Shown here: piece by piece, positions 5,239-8,022 of the stretch
Layout: each line of letters begins with the position of its first letter
How positions within the stretch are numbered: position 1 is the first letter of the stretch
Assembly (NCBI GenBank): GCA_002428685.1
Contig: DIXL01000110.1
Location: 33,470-41,491, forward strand
Direction: 5' to 3'
DNA from: Cloacimonetes bacterium UBA6081
GTDB lineage: Bacteria; Cloacimonadota; Cloacimonadia; Cloacimonadales; Cloacimonadaceae
Length of the DNA: 8,022 nt
Notes under the pieces: generated by a model
What the model saw: only the letters and a program-made list of their open reading frames with translations
Told to the model about the DNA's origin: nothing
Databases searched by the model: none
Made by a program: the position numbers and the translations under genes

Positions 5239-5889
5239 TCATATACTAAAAAATTGTGGGTTTACATAACTATAGGGGTAATCCCTAATTGCTTTACATA
5301 TCCCTGCTTTAACGGGATTGTAAAGCGTGTATTCAATAGTATTCTGCAATTCTTTCTCTGTGCGCATTATTCTATCATAGCTTTCAGTTTGCCAAATCAT
5401 CCCGGTGGAGTTCAATATTTTGTTCAATTCTTTGGAAGTATAGCCCTTGATATTGCGCATGATATCGCTTAGGAGGTATGGATTCCCATCTGTTATTTTC
5501 ATTGGTTTGATAACCAGATGAACATGGTTAGGCATCACACAGTGGCAGATTAAGCTGTAGTGTTTTAAGTCATAGAAATGCAAGGCAGCCACTACTATTT
5601 CAGCAAGCTGTGATTGATTTAGAGACTGAGGGATAGATTTATCCTGCCCCAGAAGAGTATCATAGTATTCGAAATACAGTTTATCTGCAAGGTAATCACT
5701 ATCTTCTGTATTTGAGGATTTGGGGTCAATTGGTTTGTTATGAGCCTGTAGCTTGAATGAGATCAGTTTATCCCGTAGTACTTGAGGTAATGTGAAAGCA
5801 AGCCGCCATGTTACAAATAAATACGAATTCACTGTTTGTATATGGGGAAGATTGCGTCTAGCGCTGTAGATAATCTCGTCTTGTAGCAC
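5239..5889 (-). CDS. REP-associated tyrosine transposase (RAYT, Y1/HUH family)
   Basis: This 216-residue protein belongs to the IS200/IS605-related Y1 nucleases that nick single-stranded DNA at REP hairpins. The N-terminal YSARRNLPHIQTVNSYLFVTWRLAFTLP (about 8-35, written here in family order) is typical of RAYTs. The metal-binding HUH pair is H122 and H124 in MPNHVHLVIKP. The candidate catalytic tyrosine is Y150 in IKGYTSKELNKIL. The C-terminus has IWQTESYDRIMRTEKEL and YTLYNPVKAGI, then DYPYS, all family landmarks. It looks intact. It starts at GTG 5889, with GGAG (5895-5898) 5 nt upstream. Two REP units lie upstream and two downstream, at about the same distance on each side, so the gene and its likely substrates form one unit. 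In E. coli the homologous protein recognises GTAG next to the REP stem. It is transcribed with tldD and pmbA but need not be co-regulated. Confidence 0.92.
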   Translation of the reverse strand: MLQDEIIYSARRNLPHIQTVNSYLFVTWRLAFTLPQVLRDKLISFKLQAHNKPIDPKSSNTEDSDYLADKLYFEYYDTLLGQDKSIPQSLNQSQLAEIVVAALHFYDLKHYSLICHCVMPNHVHLVIKPMKITDGNPYLLSDIMRNIKGYTSKELNKILNSTGMIWQTESYDRIMRTEKELQNTIEYTLYNPVKAGICKAIRDYPYSYVNPQFFSI

Positions 5890-5894
5890 AATAG

Positions 5895-5898
5895 CTCC
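5895..5898 (-). promoter_or_regulatory. Ribosome binding site supporting the GTG start of RAYT
   Basis: GGAG on the minus strand lies 5 nt before the GTG at 5889. No ATG in this frame has a comparable site. Confidence 0.65.
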
Positions 5899-5921
5899 AA
5901 TTTCTTTAATTTACATGGTGC

Positions 5922-5948
5922 TGCTGCAGACGAGACGTCCGCAGCTAC
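5922..5948 (-). repeat. REP palindrome, variant B, right copy
   Basis: Identical to 5201-5227 and in the same orientation. It abuts variant A at 5949, so the two GTAG feet face each other (CTAC, T, GTAG at 5945-5953). It lies 33 bp before the RAYT start codon, so if transcribed the hairpin would be in its leader. Confidence 0.88.
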
Positions 5949-5949
5949 T

Positions 5950-5976
5950 GTAGCGACGGACATCCTGTCTGTCGCA
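5950..5976 (+). repeat. REP palindrome, variant A, right copy
   Basis: Identical to 5126-5152. The stem is GCGACGGACA (5953-5962) with TGTCTGTCGC (5966-5975). It begins 2 bp past the pmbA stop codon, so it may also stabilise or end the pmbA message; no T run follows on the minus strand. Confidence 0.88.
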
Positions 5977-5978
5977 AA

Positions 5979-7271
5979 CTATTTACTCGAGATAGCCGCC
6001 TCACCAATCTGAATATAGGGGAATATCGAGGAGCCGGTGTTGAAGGTCTCGTAGGAGATGTCTTTAATATTGTTAAAGATATCAATCAGGTTTAGGCTCA
6101 TCATAGATTCGCTGATGGGATACTGAATCGCACCACCCTTTATATAATAGCTGTTTTTCAGCACCGCAGACATATCGCCATTGGCATTGGGCTGGCCAAA
6201 TGATGCACGCATGCAAAGCACGCCTTCTTTTACAGATTTTATCATCTCGTTTAGAGACGTGGAACCTGCTTCCACAACTATATTATCTGCATCTCCCAGC
6301 GTCCGCTTTTTACCCACTTTGTTAGCCGTAAACAGACCAATGGGATAGTGTTTTAGCACGCCATTTTCAATGATGGCAGCGTCTTTAGCCAAAAACCCAT
6401 CATTGGTAACAAAGCTTTTGTTTGCCAACCTGGAGTCCGTGGGTTTGGTGTAAACGGAAAGTTTGGCATCCAGAATCTGCTGCCCCACATGATCAGGAAA
6501 CCTGCTGCTGTTGGTAAGCAAGCCGGAAGAGCCAAACTGCTGGCCAATTAGGCAATCCAGCAATTCTCCGCTTACAAAGGGAGCCAGTATTACATCACCG
6601 GTAAAATTTTGCGGAATAATAGAGGTGGTGGTTTGCTCGCAAATCTGGCGTATCAGCTCCCTGGTGAAATTTATCTCCATCAGAGCTTCATTAAGATCCG
6701 CAATTTCGAAGCCGGTATAATTAAAGGAAGACATCTTTCTACCGATCTTGGCTGTGAACATAGTCATAAAGCTATAGGCTGAGCCGGTTTCTTCAAAATC
6801 CACACCGTTACTGTTTAGATAAAATCTGGTGGACTTACTGAAAGACAGAGAGGCATCGAAGAACACATTGGCGAAATCCTGTTTCATGGTATCGGTGAAT
6901 TCCTTTAAACGAAACATTATTTTGTCTGCGTCCATTTGCGTTGGGCCGTCGGTAAACACCTGCGGCTCCTGCATGGGCGAAATATCGAAGGCCGGATCTG
7001 CGTTGGAGGATTCCACAGCGGTCATCACATCATCAATGGCTTGGGCTACAGAGCTTGCGTCGAACTGATTCAAGTTAGTGGTGGCCTGTTTTTGGTCTTT
7101 GATCACAATCAGACTCAGGCTCTGGCTTTCCACACTGCGGAGCAGATTAAGTTCCTTGTAAACGATATTAAATTCTTCCTTGGTTCGCACGTTAAGCCAC
7201 AGAGAAACTTTATCAGCTCCCTTTTCCAGCAGGATGGCCATAGCGTTGGTTAAAATTTGCCGCTTATCCAT
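5979..7271 (-). CDS. pmbA: TldE/PmbA subunit of the TldD-TldE protease
   Basis: This cytoplasmic protein of 430 residues is the non-catalytic partner of TldD. In E. coli the TldD-TldE pair is a zinc metalloprotease that removes the leader of microcin B17 and degrades unfolded peptides such as CcdA. The N-terminal TldD/PmbA domain (about 20-150) has the pattern LRSVESQSLSLIVIKD and a run of helices with SNADPAF. The C-terminal domain (about 220-430) has IIENGVLKHYPIGLFTANKVG, then ADNIVVEAGSTSLNEMI and GGAIQYPISESMMSLNLIDIF. No HExxxH is present, which is the mark of TldE rather than TldD. The length is near that of E. coli PmbA (about 450). GGAGG (7278-7282) is 6 nt from the ATG at 7271 and only 3 nt from an alternative ATG at 7274, so 7271 is preferred. 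The gene overlaps the tldD stop. Confidence 0.9.
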   Translation of the reverse strand: MDKRQILTNAMAILLEKGADKVSLWLNVRTKEEFNIVYKELNLLRSVESQSLSLIVIKDQKQATTNLNQFDASSVAQAIDDVMTAVESSNADPAFDISPMQEPQVFTDGPTQMDADKIMFRLKEFTDTMKQDFANVFFDASLSFSKSTRFYLNSNGVDFEETGSAYSFMTMFTAKIGRKMSSFNYTGFEIADLNEALMEINFTRELIRQICEQTTTSIIPQNFTGDVILAPFVSGELLDCLIGQQFGSSGLLTNSSRFPDHVGQQILDAKLSVYTKPTDSRLANKSFVTNDGFLAKDAAIIENGVLKHYPIGLFTANKVGKKRTLGDADNIVVEAGSTSLNEMIKSVKEGVLCMRASFGQPNANGDMSAVLKNSYYIKGGAIQYPISESMMSLNLIDIFNNIKDISYETFNTGSSIFPYIQIGEAAISSK

Positions 7272-8022
7272 CATTTACCTCCAATGTTTACTTTACATTT
7301 GATGGCGGGACCACCCATGCCAACCGGAATCATCTGTTTTTTACCGCACATTCCGGCAGCAGTCCAATTCATATCATCAGAGATCATGGTAACTGTTTTC
7401 AGCAGGTCAAAAGCTACTCCCGAGATGCTTGTTTCTTTGATAGCTTTGCCTATCTTGCCGTTTTTCACCTCGTAACCAAGGCCAACTCCAAACATAAATT
7501 CGCTGGTGGAATCGGCCTGTCCGTTGGAGGAAGTTACCAGATAGTAGCCATCTTCAATGGAGGCGATCATATCTTGCAGTTTGTCTTTACCGGGGACAAT
7601 CATAGTGTTACGCATGCGGATAAGGGGTTCATCGCTATAGGCGTAAGCCCGGGCATTACCGGTAAGTTCGTGCCCCAAAAGCAGAGCACTTTCCTTGTTG
7701 TGCATATAGCGTTTCAGAATTCCGTTTTCAATAATCACACAATCCTCTGCCTCGCTGCCTTCATCATCTATAAACACGGGAACCGGGCAAATCTGGTCAT
7801 CCCAGGTATTGGCTATATCAATTAGAGTTACTATGTCATTGGCAACAGGCTTGTTTAGGTATTCTCCGGCAATGGAACCATTAATCACAAAGTCTGCTTC
7901 CGTTGTGTGCCCTATGGCTTCGTGGGAAAGGATTCCCGCCAGCTTTGCATCCAATACGCATTCAAAGGTGCCGCCCCTGGCAAAAACGGCTTCCTTTTTA
8001 TCTGAACCCAAATGAAACGGAT
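7271..8022 (-). CDS. tldD: TldD zinc metalloprotease subunit, C-terminal part
   Basis: This is the last 250 codons or so of the catalytic subunit; the reading frame stays open to the window edge, and the N-terminal half (about 200 residues) lies outside. The zinc motif HEAIGH is at 7907-7924, and the third ligand Cys is in GMCGK near the end (plus about 7346-7360). Other TldD landmarks are IDDEGSEAEDCVIIENGILKRYM, GNARAYAYSDEPLIRMRNT and IPVGMGGP, in this order. It acts on peptides together with the PmbA partner encoded directly after it, and the TGA stop overlaps the PmbA start (1 or 4 bp depending on the ATG), so the two subunits are translationally coupled. No peptide precursor gene (microcin-like) is seen in the window. 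A TTG at 8011 is an internal Leu codon, not a start. Confidence 0.93.
   Translation of the reverse strand, partial: PFHLGSDKKEAVFARGGTFECVLDAKLAGILSHEAIGHTTEADFVINGSIAGEYLNKPVANDIVTLIDIANTWDDQICPVPVFIDDEGSEAEDCVIIENGILKRYMHNKESALLLGHELTGNARAYAYSDEPLIRMRNTMIVPGKDKLQDMIASIEDGYYLVTSSNGQADSTSEFMFGVGLGYEVKNGKIGKAIKETSISGVAFDLLKTVTMISDDMNWTAAGMCGKKQMIPVGMGGPAIKCKVNIGGK

Noticed and set aside
6353..7253. Open frames opposite or out of phase with pmbA
   Set aside because: They are shadows of a well-supported gene, with no family resemblance and no ribosome sites.
7271..8022. RiPP or microcin biosynthesis cluster around tldD-pmbA
   Set aside because: No precursor peptide, cyclodehydratase or transporter is seen. 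The tldD-pmbA pair is common as a housekeeping protease.

Overview
The window looks like a chromosomal segment of a Gram-negative, didermic bacterium of the FCB type. Candidatus Cloacimonadota or a close relative is my best guess, not a proven assignment. The reasons are a run of outer-membrane-type lipoproteins, a secreted enzyme ending in a Bacteroidetes-style C-terminal sorting domain (HPNPF motif, then a FlgD-like Ig fold), moderate GC content, and clear AAGGA/GGAGG ribosome sites. No rRNA, tRNA or CRISPR array was seen.

Right-pointing half (1-3235). A GNAT acetyltransferase (45-836) is followed by a compact four-gene operon in which every product has a lipoprotein signal peptide: a CsgG-family protein with an extra C-terminal beta domain (930-1880), a small PEGA-like lipoprotein (1891-2196), a DUF4810 protein (2193-2540) and a GNA1162/DUF799 protein (2549-3235). 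CsgG, DUF4810 and GNA1162 genes form a known conserved trio of unknown function; the PEGA-like gene is an extra member here. They probably build one envelope complex. No curli genes accompany them.

Central intergenic region (3236-3934). About 700 bp without a credible gene is packed with unrelated repeats: a terminator-like hairpin, a 71-bp imperfect palindrome, a 3 x 21-bp tandem repeat, a perfect 31-bp inverted pair of REP-like palindromes, a 3 x 15-bp tandem repeat, a second terminator-like hairpin and a 39-bp direct duplication that ends at the stop codon of the next gene.

Left-pointing half (3935-8022, minus strand). In transcription order: the 3' part of tldD (7271-8022, cut by the window edge), overlapping pmbA/tldE (5979-7271), a REP-associated tyrosine transposase (RAYT, 5239-5889) and an exported cyclophilin-type peptidyl-prolyl isomerase with an Ig-like domain and sorting tail (3935-5035). 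TldD and PmbA should form the two-subunit zinc protease.

The most informative structure is around the RAYT gene. Four full copies of one 27-nt palindrome flank it, two per side. They come as two sequence variants in opposite orientation, each starting with GTAG and differing by paired, compensating stem changes. This looks like a self-contained REP/RAYT element carrying its own substrates.
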